DNA from: Beduini massiliensis | GTDB taxonomy: Bacteria; Bacillota_I; Bacilli_A; Erysipelotrichales; Coprobacillaceae | Direction: 5' to 3' | Assembly (NCBI RefSeq): GCF_000829905.1 | Contig: NZ_CDPP01000004.1 | Span: forward strand, 148,001-212,000 | DNA: 64,000 nucleotides | In this document: piece by piece, positions 46,574 to 55,193 of the stretch | Numbering within the stretch: position 1 is the first letter of the stretch | Layout of the letters: each line of letters opens with the position of its first letter | The notes under the pieces: model-generated | Seen by the model: only the letters and a program-made list of their open reading frames with translations | What the model was told of the DNA's origin: nothing | Databases searched by the model: none | Position numbers and translations under genes: made by a program

Positions 46574-47578
46574 ATGAAAGGAAGTCAAGATCATATTAGT
46601 GTTTTACGTAAAAGTACTGTCATTATCACATGTTTTGTTCTACTAGGGATATTAGCCTTAATTGCGTTAAGAATCGGAAGTGTCTCTTACACAAATTCTC
46701 AGATCATTGAATCTTTGTTTGATACAAACAGTACGGTTCATACGGTTATTATTAATCTTCGTCTTCCGAGAGTTATCCTTGCAGTATTTGTAGGAATGTG
46801 TTTAGCCGCCTCTGGTACGCTTTTACAAGCTGTCATGCAAAATCCATTGGCAGACCCCGGTATTATCGGGGTTTCCAGCGGAGCCAGTGTTGTCGCTACC
46901 ATCGTTTTTTTAGTCACCCCCTCATTATTAGGGGCATTACCGTTATTAGCCTTTGTGGGGGCTGCCGGAGCCTGCTGTTTAATCTATGTCATGGCATGGA
47001 AGCGCGGCGTTGATCCGGTACGTATCATATTAGCCGGAACTGCTATCAATACAATGCTGGGCGGTGTTTCTTCATTTTTAACGCTTTTAAATTCAGATAA
47101 TCTGCAAGGCGTATTATCATGGATGAACGGGAGCCTCTCTGCAAAGTCTTGGAGTCAGACAAATGTGCTGATTATTTATGGCACGATCGGGTTAGTCTTA
47201 GCGTTATTCTGCATTAAAGCTGCCAATGCTTTACAGCTTGGTGACGATATGGCAAAAAATTTAGGTCTGCGCGTCAATTTAATGCGTGTTATTTTATCCG
47301 CAGTAGCCGCATTTCTTGCTGCTTCTACCGTTGCCGTTGCAGGAATGATCGGTTTTGTCGGTTTGATTGTTCCCCATATCGCTCGTCTCTTAATGGGCTC
47401 TAATCATAAATCGATGCTACCCGGAAGTATGCTGATGGGAGCAATTGTCGTGTTATTTGCAGATACCGTAGGAAGAACGATCGTTTCCCCCATGGAAATT
47501 CCTTTGGGAATTGTCATGTCAGTATTAGGCGGACCTTTCTTCTTATATTTACTTCGCCGTGGACGTAAGGAGTGTTAA
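46574..47578 (+). CDS. FecCD-family ABC transporter permease
   Basis: A 334-residue membrane protein with about nine helices. Family motifs LRLPRVILAVFVGMCLAASG, NPLADPGIIGVSSGAS and VAGMIGFVGLIVPHIARLL are intact. It carries siderophore, heme or cobalamin type substrates with the preceding binding protein. One permease gene is present, so the channel is a homodimer. Overlaps the ATPase region by only the stop. Confidence 0.93.
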   Translation: MKGSQDHISVLRKSTVIITCFVLLGILALIALRIGSVSYTNSQIIESLFDTNSTVHTVIINLRLPRVILAVFVGMCLAASGTLLQAVMQNPLADPGIIGVSSGASVVATIVFLVTPSLLGALPLLAFVGAAGACCLIYVMAWKRGVDPVRIILAGTAINTMLGGVSSFLTLLNSDNLQGVLSWMNGSLSAKSWSQTNVLIIYGTIGLVLALFCIKAANALQLGDDMAKNLGLRVNLMRVILSAVAAFLAASTVAVAGMIGFVGLIVPHIARLLMGSNHKSMLPGSMLMGAIVVLFADTVGRTIVSPMEIPLGIVMSVLGGPFFLYLLRRGRKEC

Positions 47579-47580
47579 AG

Positions 47581-48399
47581 ATGGAAACAATGAAAAAAGA
47601 AAAAGATTTACAGGTGGAACATCTTCGTGCCGGTTATGATGACTGTGTTATCATCGAGGACATGGATATTTGTCTGAAACGGCATGAGATTACCACGTTG
47701 ATTGGACCTAATGGATGCGGGAAATCAACCGCTTTAAAAACCATTACGCGTATTTTACGCAAGTTAGGCGGAAACATTTTATTAGAAGGAAAAAACATTC
47801 AAAAAATGCCGACAAAAGAATTGGCAAAAAAGATTTCTGTTCTTTCACAATCTCAGTTTACCCCTGCCGATATCACGGTAGAAGAACTAGTTGCTTACGG
47901 ACGTATTCCTTGGCAAAAATGGTATGAAACAGAAGGCACAGAAGATAAAGACGTCGTGGACTGGGCATTGCAGGCGGCTGCCATTGATCATATGCGTAAA
48001 CGCCGTGTTTCCAGTTTATCCGGCGGTGAACGCCAGCGTGCTTGGATTGCTACTGCGCTAGCTCAAAAACCGGAATTCCTGTTTCTTGATGAGCCAACCA
48101 CCTATTTAGATATTGCTCATCAAATTGAGATTATGGAGCTGGTTAAAGAATTAAATCATAAATTTAAAATTGGCATTGTCATGGTTCTGCATGATATTGA
48201 ACAAGCTATGGAAGTCAGTGATCAGATCATTGTCTTAAAAGACGGTAAAAAAGTAGCCCATGGCACACCACTTGAGATTATCACTGAACAGATGATCCAA
48301 GATGTATATCATGTTTCTTGTCAAATCATTTATTTAGAAAACCAGTCTAAGCCAGTGATCGCCTATCATAGTTTAACGAATAGAAAAGTGAGGATATAG
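47581..48399 (+). CDS. FecE-type ABC transporter ATPase
   Basis: A 272-residue ATPase: Walker A IGPNGCGKSTALK, Q-loop SVLSQSQF, signature SSLSGGERQRAW, Walker B FLFLDEPTTYLD, H-loop MVLHDIEQAM. I start at ATG 47581, which has AAGGAG 8 bases upstream; a GTG three codons earlier is inside the upstream gene. Completes the importer in the nitrogenase-like operon. Confidence 0.93.
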   Translation: METMKKEKDLQVEHLRAGYDDCVIIEDMDICLKRHEITTLIGPNGCGKSTALKTITRILRKLGGNILLEGKNIQKMPTKELAKKISVLSQSQFTPADITVEELVAYGRIPWQKWYETEGTEDKDVVDWALQAAAIDHMRKRRVSSLSGGERQRAWIATALAQKPEFLFLDEPTTYLDIAHQIEIMELVKELNHKFKIGIVMVLHDIEQAMEVSDQIIVLKDGKKVAHGTPLEIITEQMIQDVYHVSCQIIYLENQSKPVIAYHSLTNRKVRI

Positions 48400-48400
48400 A

Positions 48401-49699
48401 ATGGAAGTTCAAGCATTACCCTTTGCGTTAAATCGCTTATCACAAATAAAAAAATTAAAAGATATTAAGCCTCTTTCGTCTGTCACTTATCCGGGTACGC
48501 ATTGCCCATTATTTGGCAGTGCCATGACCATTCGATTAATTGAAGATGCTTTAATGCTAGTGATTGGAACCGAAGAATGCACGTATTATACAAAAAGCAC
48601 TTCTTTAGTTTACGAAGAGTTCGGAGGAATCAATGGACGTTGTGTATCTTTTGTCATGAACCACCATGACGTTACATTTGGCTGCCGCAAGAAAATGGAA
48701 CAAGCTGTCGATGTATTAGTCGAAGAATATCATCCGCAGGTCATTTTCATGGTTACTACCTGTGTACCGGAAATGACAGGAGAAGATATCGATGCCATAG
48801 CCGATGTGCTAAGTAAAAAACATGGGATTACCATGCCGGTTATTCATACTGATCATTTTCGCTGCGACGGACATATGCTGGGAGTCCAAAATACGATGAA
48901 AGCCTGTGTGAGTTTAATGGAAGCGCCGTCACAAAATACACAATGCATCAATCTTTTAGGAAAACAAGCAGGAAACAGTGAGTTAGCTCAATACTTGAAA
49001 GAAGCTGATATTAAAATTAATCTCGCCTTCCCTTCTCACACGTCATTAGAAGAACTGAAACAGGCCGCTAATGCAAAGATGAATATTGTGTGCAGCCGCC
49101 AAGCCTTAGTATTGGCACAGGAAATGGAAAAGAAGTTTGGAATTCCTTATGTTTCTTTCTATGACCGTTGCACTCCAAGTGATATCGAAGAAGGCTATCA
49201 GCTCTTATTCAAGCAGCTCAATAAAGAAATTCCCAACAGCATTCAGGAAAAAAGAATAGCTTTAGAACAGTATGTTCAAGAATGCTCGCCAATATTAAAG
49301 AACAGAACTTATATTTACGGAAACAGTTCCGTCGATACATTTGTCCTCAATGCCTTTTTAGTATCACTAGGCATGAACCCTCTAATGATTCAAACTAAGG
49401 ACTTTGAAGATCACGATATTATTCATGTCAGCAAAATTCTGCAGCAATGCGATCCGCTCATAACACGTTCTGCAAATCTGGCCTCACTGCGTGATGTGTA
49501 CGGAATTTTAAAACCGGATCTTTATTTAGGCCCAGCAGAACGTGATGTACTGCTCAGTCACGGTATTATCGGTATCGGTCTGCCGCATGGAAATGATTAT
49601 ATTGGCTTTGAACTCTCACGCCATATCCTTGATATCTTCTCTACGGGTTTGAAGAAGAAAAGACAGCTCAGTGACTTAGAGAAAGGAGCATTATCATGA
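48401..49699 (+). CDS. Nitrogenase component 1-like subunit with three cluster cysteines
   Basis: A 432-residue NifD/BchN-superfamily protein. Three cysteines match those of the P-cluster or NB-cluster: Cys35 (PGTHCPLFGS), Cys60 (IGTEECTYYTK) and Cys121 (MVTTCVPEMTGEDI). By eye, Cys231 in MNIVCSRQALVLAQEMEKKF aligns with the cofactor Cys of NifD ([20 protein letters not shown]) and His387 in SHGIIGIGLPHG with the cofactor His; these two alignments need confirmation. It lies 1 base after the ATPase gene and overlaps the next subunit by 4 bases. Not NifD, BchN or CfbD by context. Confidence 0.88.
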   Translation: MEVQALPFALNRLSQIKKLKDIKPLSSVTYPGTHCPLFGSAMTIRLIEDALMLVIGTEECTYYTKSTSLVYEEFGGINGRCVSFVMNHHDVTFGCRKKMEQAVDVLVEEYHPQVIFMVTTCVPEMTGEDIDAIADVLSKKHGITMPVIHTDHFRCDGHMLGVQNTMKACVSLMEAPSQNTQCINLLGKQAGNSELAQYLKEADIKINLAFPSHTSLEELKQAANAKMNIVCSRQALVLAQEMEKKFGIPYVSFYDRCTPSDIEEGYQLLFKQLNKEIPNSIQEKRIALEQYVQECSPILKNRTYIYGNSSVDTFVLNAFLVSLGMNPLMIQTKDFEDHDIIHVSKILQQCDPLITRSANLASLRDVYGILKPDLYLGPAERDVLLSHGIIGIGLPHGNDYIGFELSRHILDIFSTGLKKKRQLSDLEKGALS

Positions 49700-50943
49700 G
49701 TTTATACAGACAATTTCCGATCGCATCCGATCGCATGGGAATTCTTTGGTCAGCGCTACCGATACGTGACTGCGTAGTCATCGAATACGGACCGGCAGGG
49801 ACAACACACTACGGGACAGAAATCATCGGGGATCTGGGAATCCCTGTTCAGCAGAATTTCTTTAGTACGCATGTTGATGAAAATGATATTATCATGGGCG
49901 ATATTTCCCGATTAGAAAACGCCATCAGAGAAGTGGATGCGCGTTATCATCCTCGCTGCATTTTTGTTGTGGGTTCCTCTTTAACTTCTGTTATTGCTGC
50001 AGATATCAAGGGTACCTGTCGCATGATGAGCAAAGAAGTAACGGCTAAGCTGATCCCTTTTGAACATGGCGGTTTCCGCGGTGACTATGCGCTTGGTATC
50101 CGTGATGCCTTAAGCGCCGCAGTAAAAGCAATGGTTGAACCAACAAAAGAAACAGTAATCGGTACTTACAACATTATCGGAGCCTGTCACGATATTTATC
50201 GAATTGGGTCTGATGTCAATGAAATCAAACAAATTATGAAAGAATGCTTTCATATGGAAGCGACCTGTGTTCTCCCCTATGACTGTGATTATGATGCCAT
50301 AAAAGAATGTGCTAAAGCAGAGTTAACCTTAATAATCCGAGATGAAGCAAAGCAGGCCGGAGAAACAATTGCACTTCGCGGAAATACCAAATTAGCTAAA
50401 GGGGCCCCTTATGGCTATGAAGGAACCAAAAACTGGATCTTGATGATTGCCGATATTCTTAATAAAGAACCCAATGCTGCCTACATAAGTAAGCTTGATA
50501 AAAAGATTCAATGGGTCAAGCTCAGTGGACGACAATTTATGTTTTCAGGATTAAAAAATAAAGTTATCATTGAAGGCGCGGCTTATGTTGTAAAGGGGAT
50601 CGGTGAATTCTTCAAGAACGAACTCTTCTATGAAGTAAAAGGAATCTCATCACACAGCTTAAAATACTGCAAAGATCTTCCGGATTATATAGAATTCTAT
50701 GAAGATGAAAAAGATAAGTTAGATCTTATTCGTTCCTACGATAATGCAATGCTTCTAGGAAGTGCTCCGGTTTTAAATGAAGCCGCTGAAAATACTGTTA
50801 AGATGCTGATTTCATTTCCAATACTCCATGGTAGCGTGATTGCCATCCATATGCCTTTTATGGGGATTAATGGTGCCGATCTGATCATGGAACAAGTCAT
50901 GGCATACAAAAATGATATGACGATCCGTTTCATGATGCAGTAA
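49696..50943 (+). CDS. Nitrogenase component 1-like subunit lacking cluster cysteines
   Basis: A 415-residue partner of the preceding subunit (4-base overlap). The fold is recognisable from IEYGPAGTTHYGTEIIGD, FVVGSSLTSVIAADIKGTC and KLIPFEHGGFRG. At the three places where NifK has cluster cysteines it has Ser11 or Asp12 (ASDRMGIL), Thr36 (PAGTTHYG) and Ser95 (VGSSLTSVI). It may therefore supply at most one non-Cys ligand, as BchB supplies an Asp. Last gene of the operon; strong terminator follows. Substrate unknown. Confidence 0.85.
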   Translation: MSLYRQFPIASDRMGILWSALPIRDCVVIEYGPAGTTHYGTEIIGDLGIPVQQNFFSTHVDENDIIMGDISRLENAIREVDARYHPRCIFVVGSSLTSVIAADIKGTCRMMSKEVTAKLIPFEHGGFRGDYALGIRDALSAAVKAMVEPTKETVIGTYNIIGACHDIYRIGSDVNEIKQIMKECFHMEATCVLPYDCDYDAIKECAKAELTLIIRDEAKQAGETIALRGNTKLAKGAPYGYEGTKNWILMIADILNKEPNAAYISKLDKKIQWVKLSGRQFMFSGLKNKVIIEGAAYVVKGIGEFFKNELFYEVKGISSHSLKYCKDLPDYIEFYEDEKDKLDLIRSYDNAMLLGSAPVLNEAAENTVKMLISFPILHGSVIAIHMPFMGINGADLIMEQVMAYKNDMTIRFMMQ

Positions 50944-50969
50944 AAAGCGAATAAAAAACTGAATAATTA

Positions 50970-51009
50970 AAAAAGCGAATGATTCCTGAACCTCAATCAT
51001 TGGCTTTTT
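50970..51009 (+). terminator. Terminator of the nitrogenase-like operon
   Basis: Fifteen-base arms AAAAAGCGAATGATT/AATCATTGGCTTTTT (one mismatch), 10-base loop, T run on the plus strand and A run before it, so it may work both ways. Confidence 0.88.
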
Positions 51010-51089
51010 TCTATATAAATTTCATTAATCCTTTAGACAGAATTTTCTTAAAATCAAAACGGCAACAAGCGTTACAGTATATTAGATTC

Positions 51090-51647
51090 TCATTCCAATT
51101 TTTTCGAATACAATAGACGGTCACTCACTACTATATGAGCTGCATTCACAGTAATTTCTATGAGTGCAATCTCAACCACCCGCACCTTCATTGGGTTTAA
51201 GTACAGCTGACAATAGTGAATAGCCTCACTCATTTCTGATGCATTTAAACGACTGGCAATCGTGCAGTGCGGATTCCAGCGTCCTTTAAGATAAAAAGAA
51301 TCTTGATCCCTATCAAATTCTTTTAGATGATCATGAATAGAAGCATGCAAGTCATATAGTTTTTGTGAAAAGGTTGGCGCCAGAAATAATGTTTTGGTAT
51401 TAAGAAATGTTCCTAATACCAAAAAAGATAATTCGATTTGTTCTTGATTTTGAAGCACCCTATCAAATAAAGCAGCTGCTCTTGTTAGATCAATGTCCGT
51501 ATAATCAGCGAACGTTAGATGAGGATAACGATGAGGATAGCTTGTCCCATAATCCGTTATCTGACGTTCCTTTAAATCCTTCCACATCGTTTGAAAATAT
51601 TGCGTTGTCTTTTCATCTAACAACCCCACTACTGCATAAGTGACCAT
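51090..51647 (-). CDS. 2'-5' RNA ligase family (2H phosphoesterase) protein
   Basis: A 185-residue protein carrying two HxT motifs: His43-Leu-Thr45 in YPHLTFADYT and His127-Cys-Thr129 in NPHCTIASR, the paired catalytic histidines of 2H phosphoesterases. They act on 2'-5' or cyclic phosphodiesters in RNA or nucleotides. Stand-alone gene convergent with the nitrogenase-like operon. Confidence 0.88.
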   Translation of the reverse strand: MVTYAVVGLLDEKTTQYFQTMWKDLKERQITDYGTSYPHRYPHLTFADYTDIDLTRAAALFDRVLQNQEQIELSFLVLGTFLNTKTLFLAPTFSQKLYDLHASIHDHLKEFDRDQDSFYLKGRWNPHCTIASRLNASEMSEAIHYCQLYLNPMKVRVVEIALIEITVNAAHIVVSDRLLYSKKLE

Positions 51648-51770
51648 GCTAGCCCTCCTTTTTCCACATGATACTGATTTTTTGCTATAGAAATATTTTT
51701 CCTTAATCTTAGTATAATCGTTTTATTAATATAACAAAAGGGAAAAGTCAGATTGCTTTCCCCTAACGTA

Positions 51771-52772
51771 CTATTCTTTATTCAATCGATGATCCTCTTG
51801 AAAATCAGTACGTGAAGGATTTCCTTCTGCCCGATAAATCTTTCCTGTATTCAAATCATAAAGACTAGACCATACAGTGTCCATGCCTAGCTTACGGTCA
51901 TATTGACACATAAATCCCATTTCCCCTGACAATAGCTTTTTAATAAAGGGAATATCTGGGATGTCGCATTGAGTCAATGCTTCAAAAGCCGTCTGATAGC
52001 GTTCTTTTGAATGAATACCATCTTCAATCGGAACTTTATATGTTGTCATTGTGGGTAAATGAAAATCATTTGCAGCAACGACAAAGCCATTTTCAGGAGC
52101 GTATTGAACTTCTATGTTTTCAGCGTTGCATTCCACTAATGCAATATCACCGTAACGATCTGCCAATACTAAGGTTTGAGAAGAACCGATAGGCAGTCTT
52201 TTTAATGTTTCAATCGCTTCTTTAACATTCCTGCACTTCTCTAAAATATAACGAACCAAAAATCCGGCATTAAATCCCGGCTTTCGCACTACCGGATAAA
52301 TAAAAGTCAGTCCTGCTGCTAAGCCGTGTTCATTGATTCCATCTTCCATTTGCGTAAATGCTGTCGTATTGCCTATAAAAGCATAACAATCATCTAAACT
52401 GTAATAACAACTGTCATAAGATTCTTCTAAATGACAAGCAAAATCACTGTTACGTCCCAAAAAAGTCTTTCCGTTTTTATGAATGGCAAAACTGGTACAA
52501 AAATTATTCGCCGTATAACTATACATACTTAATAAGAAAGTCATTAATATTTGACTGTCCATTTGCACTCCATCGGCAACGCCTTCAATTTCTTCTAAAA
52601 TCTCCGGATAATAAACTTCATAAATTTTCTGACTCTCTCTAACATATTGCAGTCTCTCCGGTTCATTAAATAGAATGGGCAGTGTATTTAAAGTGATTCC
52701 TGCTTTTAATCGTTTACTGCCAAATTCATAACCTGATTGATAATGTGTTCCTTTAAATTCTGAATGATTCAT
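51771..52772 (-). CDS. C45-type Ntn hydrolase (acyltransferase/linear amide hydrolase)
   Basis: A 333-residue protein of the C45 peptidase family. The autoprocessing nucleophile is Cys92 in ANNFCTSFAIHKNGKTFLGR, followed by the NSDF block; LVECNAENIEV and VVAANDFH further on are family features. The upstream 91 residues form the pro-segment. Substrate could be acylated amino acids or peptides such as beta-lactam-like amides. Single gene. Confidence 0.85.
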   Translation of the reverse strand: MNHSEFKGTHYQSGYEFGSKRLKAGITLNTLPILFNEPERLQYVRESQKIYEVYYPEILEEIEGVADGVQMDSQILMTFLLSMYSYTANNFCTSFAIHKNGKTFLGRNSDFACHLEESYDSCYYSLDDCYAFIGNTTAFTQMEDGINEHGLAAGLTFIYPVVRKPGFNAGFLVRYILEKCRNVKEAIETLKRLPIGSSQTLVLADRYGDIALVECNAENIEVQYAPENGFVVAANDFHLPTMTTYKVPIEDGIHSKERYQTAFEALTQCDIPDIPFIKKLLSGEMGFMCQYDRKLGMDTVWSSLYDLNTGKIYRAEGNPSRTDFQEDHRLNKE

Positions 52773-52813
52773 ATTGCTCTCCTTTTGTTTTTAAAGAGCC
52801 AGCGCTAACTCTA

Positions 52814-52845
52814 AGCTGATTGTCACACAATAAAAATTTATTGTC
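52814..52845 (-). promoter_or_regulatory. Promoter with palindrome before the C45 hydrolase
   Basis: On the minus strand TTGACA is followed after about 17 bases by GACAAT. Between them lies the perfect dyad ACAATAAA-AA-TTTATTGT (52827-52844), a candidate operator. Confidence 0.45.
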
Positions 52846-52873
52846 AAACATTAAATAAATAACTTTAATTTAG

Positions 52874-52905
52874 GAAAAAAACATTATTTTTAATAAAATA
52901 ATGTT
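52874..52905 (-). terminator. Terminator after the aldo/keto reductase pair
   Basis: Eleven-base arms AACATTATTTT/AAAATAATGTT, loop TAAT, then a T run on the minus strand. Confidence 0.85.
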
Positions 52906-52914
52906 CTCATAGGT

Positions 52915-54069
52915 TTAATGACCAAATAGTTTTACGGCTTGTTTCATCTTGGAAATAATATCCACATTGAATGGACAGTTTCGCATGCAAGCCCCACACT
53001 CAATACACTCACTGGCATGGTGTTCTAATAAGTCATAATGATTTTGTAAAGTTTCCGGTACTTCTTCTTGAATTAATGCCAAATCCAAATATTTATTGAC
53101 CATGGCAACGTCAATTTTCTTTGTGCAAGGGGCGCAATGTCCGCAATACATACAATGACCATTAAAGACTGAACGCGGGGCATTGGCTAATACTGGACTG
53201 TAATCTTTTTCTTCATCTGTACTTGTGGCATAAGCAGAAGCCGCTAGTAATTCTTCGACATTGCTGATCCCCACCACTACCGAAGCAACGGCCGGACGTG
53301 TTAAGCAATAATGCAGACATTGCACAGGGGTCAAGGCTCTTTTAAATGGAGAGGTTTCGTCTTTTAATAAGATTCCTGCCCCAAACCCTTTCATGACCGT
53401 TAATGCCACGCCCTCATTTTGACAGGTCTGATATAAACGGTCACGCTTAGGATCAACACCCTCATAAGTACGATCATTAAAGGTATCTTCCTCAAACAAT
53501 ATATTAACATCCTCACTAGCAGGCAACATATCGTAAGCGGCATTAATACTAAACAAAATGACATCAATCCATCCACTCTCTACTGCCTTAAAGGCAATAT
53601 CCGGATTATGGGTAGATAACCCTAAATGTTTGATTATACCTTTTTGCTGCAGCGCTTTTGCATAGTCCATCATTGGTCCGTTAAATATTTGATCAAAATC
53701 TTTTTGATCATCTACATAGTGAATCATCCCTACATCCACATAATCTAACTGCATTCGCTTTAAAAAATCTTCATAAGCTTCTTTTACTTCTGTCATATTG
53801 CGGGTACGACGATATTGGCCATTCTCCCACATCGATCCTAAATGCCCTTCAATCACAAAACTTTCTCGTGGATAATGGCTTAACGCTTCTCCTACATAAC
53901 TTCTTACATTTGGATTGGAATTATAAATATCAATAAAGTTGATGCCCTCCGCCACTGCTTGATCTATAATGACCTGAGTCTCTTCTTTATTTTTTCCTTC
54001 AAAGCCTTCACCGCCTAAACCGACAGCACTGACTTTTATGCCAGTTCTTCCTAAAATACGATATTCCAT
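52915..54069 (-). CDS. Aldo/keto reductase with 2x[4Fe-4S] tail, altered active site
   Basis: A 384-residue fusion of an aldo/keto reductase barrel with a C-terminal ferredoxin-like region: CMYCGHCAPC and CIECGACMRNCPF. The usual catalytic Tyr position in the D-x-x-x-x-Y-G segment reads DIYNSNPNVRSYVG (Asn instead of Tyr), and the Lys segment reads VIEGHLGS, so at least two members of the catalytic tetrad are changed. It may be an iron-sulphur redox protein with a different chemistry. It follows the second reductase by 17 bases in one operon under a MerR-type promoter. Confidence 0.87.
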   Translation of the reverse strand: MEYRILGRTGIKVSAVGLGGEGFEGKNKEETQVIIDQAVAEGINFIDIYNSNPNVRSYVGEALSHYPRESFVIEGHLGSMWENGQYRRTRNMTEVKEAYEDFLKRMQLDYVDVGMIHYVDDQKDFDQIFNGPMMDYAKALQQKGIIKHLGLSTHNPDIAFKAVESGWIDVILFSINAAYDMLPASEDVNILFEEDTFNDRTYEGVDPKRDRLYQTCQNEGVALTVMKGFGAGILLKDETSPFKRALTPVQCLHYCLTRPAVASVVVGISNVEELLAASAYATSTDEEKDYSPVLANAPRSVFNGHCMYCGHCAPCTKKIDVAMVNKYLDLALIQEEVPETLQNHYDLLEHHASECIECGACMRNCPFNVDIISKMKQAVKLFGH

Positions 54070-54086
54070 ATTTTTTCTCCCTTGTT

Positions 54087-55097
54087 TTATTTTAAAAAGG
54101 TTTTATAATCCTCATAATTCTTTCTTAGTAATTCCGGTGTATCTAACCCATATGGGCAATGTGATTTACATTGACCGCAATTTAGACAATCCTCAATTTT
54201 TTTCATCATTGCCTGCCCTTTTTCCGATAAATGTCCCCCGGCAGGTGAACGTCTTAATAATAAAGACATTCTCGCACAGGTATTGATTTGAATCCCGACC
54301 GGACAAGGCATACAGTACCCGCACCCTCGACAAAAATCGCCTGCTAATTCCTCACGATCGTGCTTAATCAAGGCTTGAATCTCATCATTCATAACAGGCG
54401 GCTGTTCATTAAATCGAATGAATTCATCTAATTCACTGTCCTTTTGAATTCCCCAAATAGGCAATACATTATCAAACTGTGCTAAATAAGCATACGCGGC
54501 ATCAGCACGTGTAATCAATCCGCCCGATAAAGCCTTCATGCAAATAAAGCCGATATCTTTTTCTTTGCATAAACGTACTAAATCTTCCTCTTTTTTATCC
54601 GCAATATAGCTAAAAGGAAACTGTACGGTATCATATAAATTCGATTCCACTGCTTCTATGGCGACCGGCAGACGGTGATTGGTAATCCCGATAAAACGGA
54701 TCTTTCCTTGTTCCTTTGCTTCCAACATGGCTTCATATAAGCCGCTTCCGTCTTTTGGTTTCGGACAAAATGACGGATTATGAAATTGATAAATATCAAT
54801 ATAATCGGTCTTCATCATTTCTAAACTTGTTTCTAAATCTTTCCAAAAAGCTTCTACTGTTGTTGCCATCGTTTTTGTCGCTAAATAAATATGCTCACGC
54901 ACATCACTTAATCCCAATCCAATCTTTTCTTCACTGTCACTGTAAGCTCTTGCTGAATCAAAAAAGTTAATGCCATTGTCATAAGCTTTTCTTAGCAGTC
55001 TTGCTCCTTCTTCTTTAGACACACGCTGTACAGGCAATGCACCAAATCCATTTCTATTCACCGTTATTTGGGTTCTTCCCAATGTGACATATTCCAT
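54087..55097 (-). CDS. Aldo/keto reductase with 2x[4Fe-4S] tail
   Basis: A 336-residue protein with an AKR barrel keeping the normal active site: Asp and Tyr in FFDSARAYSDSEEKIG, Lys in LATKTMA and His in IYQFHNPS. The C-terminal CRGCGYCMPC and CLNCGQCKSHC bind two [4Fe-4S] clusters. Likely reduces aldehydes or quinone-type compounds, with electrons flowing between clusters and nicotinamide. First gene of the pair, behind a MerR-type promoter. Confidence 0.9.
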   Translation of the reverse strand: MEYVTLGRTQITVNRNGFGALPVQRVSKEEGARLLRKAYDNGINFFDSARAYSDSEEKIGLGLSDVREHIYLATKTMATTVEAFWKDLETSLEMMKTDYIDIYQFHNPSFCPKPKDGSGLYEAMLEAKEQGKIRFIGITNHRLPVAIEAVESNLYDTVQFPFSYIADKKEEDLVRLCKEKDIGFICMKALSGGLITRADAAYAYLAQFDNVLPIWGIQKDSELDEFIRFNEQPPVMNDEIQALIKHDREELAGDFCRGCGYCMPCPVGIQINTCARMSLLLRRSPAGGHLSEKGQAMMKKIEDCLNCGQCKSHCPYGLDTPELLRKNYEDYKTFLK

Positions 55098-55129
55098 TCT
55101 TTATTCCCCCTTTGATGTTCCTTACGTAC

Positions 55130-55160
55130 ATCATAGCACTTAGAGTAAACTCTAAGTCAA
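55130..55160 (-). promoter_or_regulatory. MerR-type promoter of the aldo/keto reductase operon
   Basis: TTGACT (55155-55160) and TATGAT (55130-55135) are separated by 19 bases. Within lies the perfect dyad CTTAGAGT-AA-ACTCTAAG (55139-55156). A long spacer with central dyad is diagnostic of MerR-family activation by DNA untwisting. Confidence 0.88.
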
Positions 55161-55170
55161 GGATTTTATC

Positions 55171-55193
55171 AAAAAAGACCGTATGTACGGTCT
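55171..55193 (-). terminator. Terminator after larC
   Basis: Stem AGACCGT/ACGGTCT with a 4-base loop and a six-T run on the minus strand; overlaps the larC stop. Confidence 0.88.
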
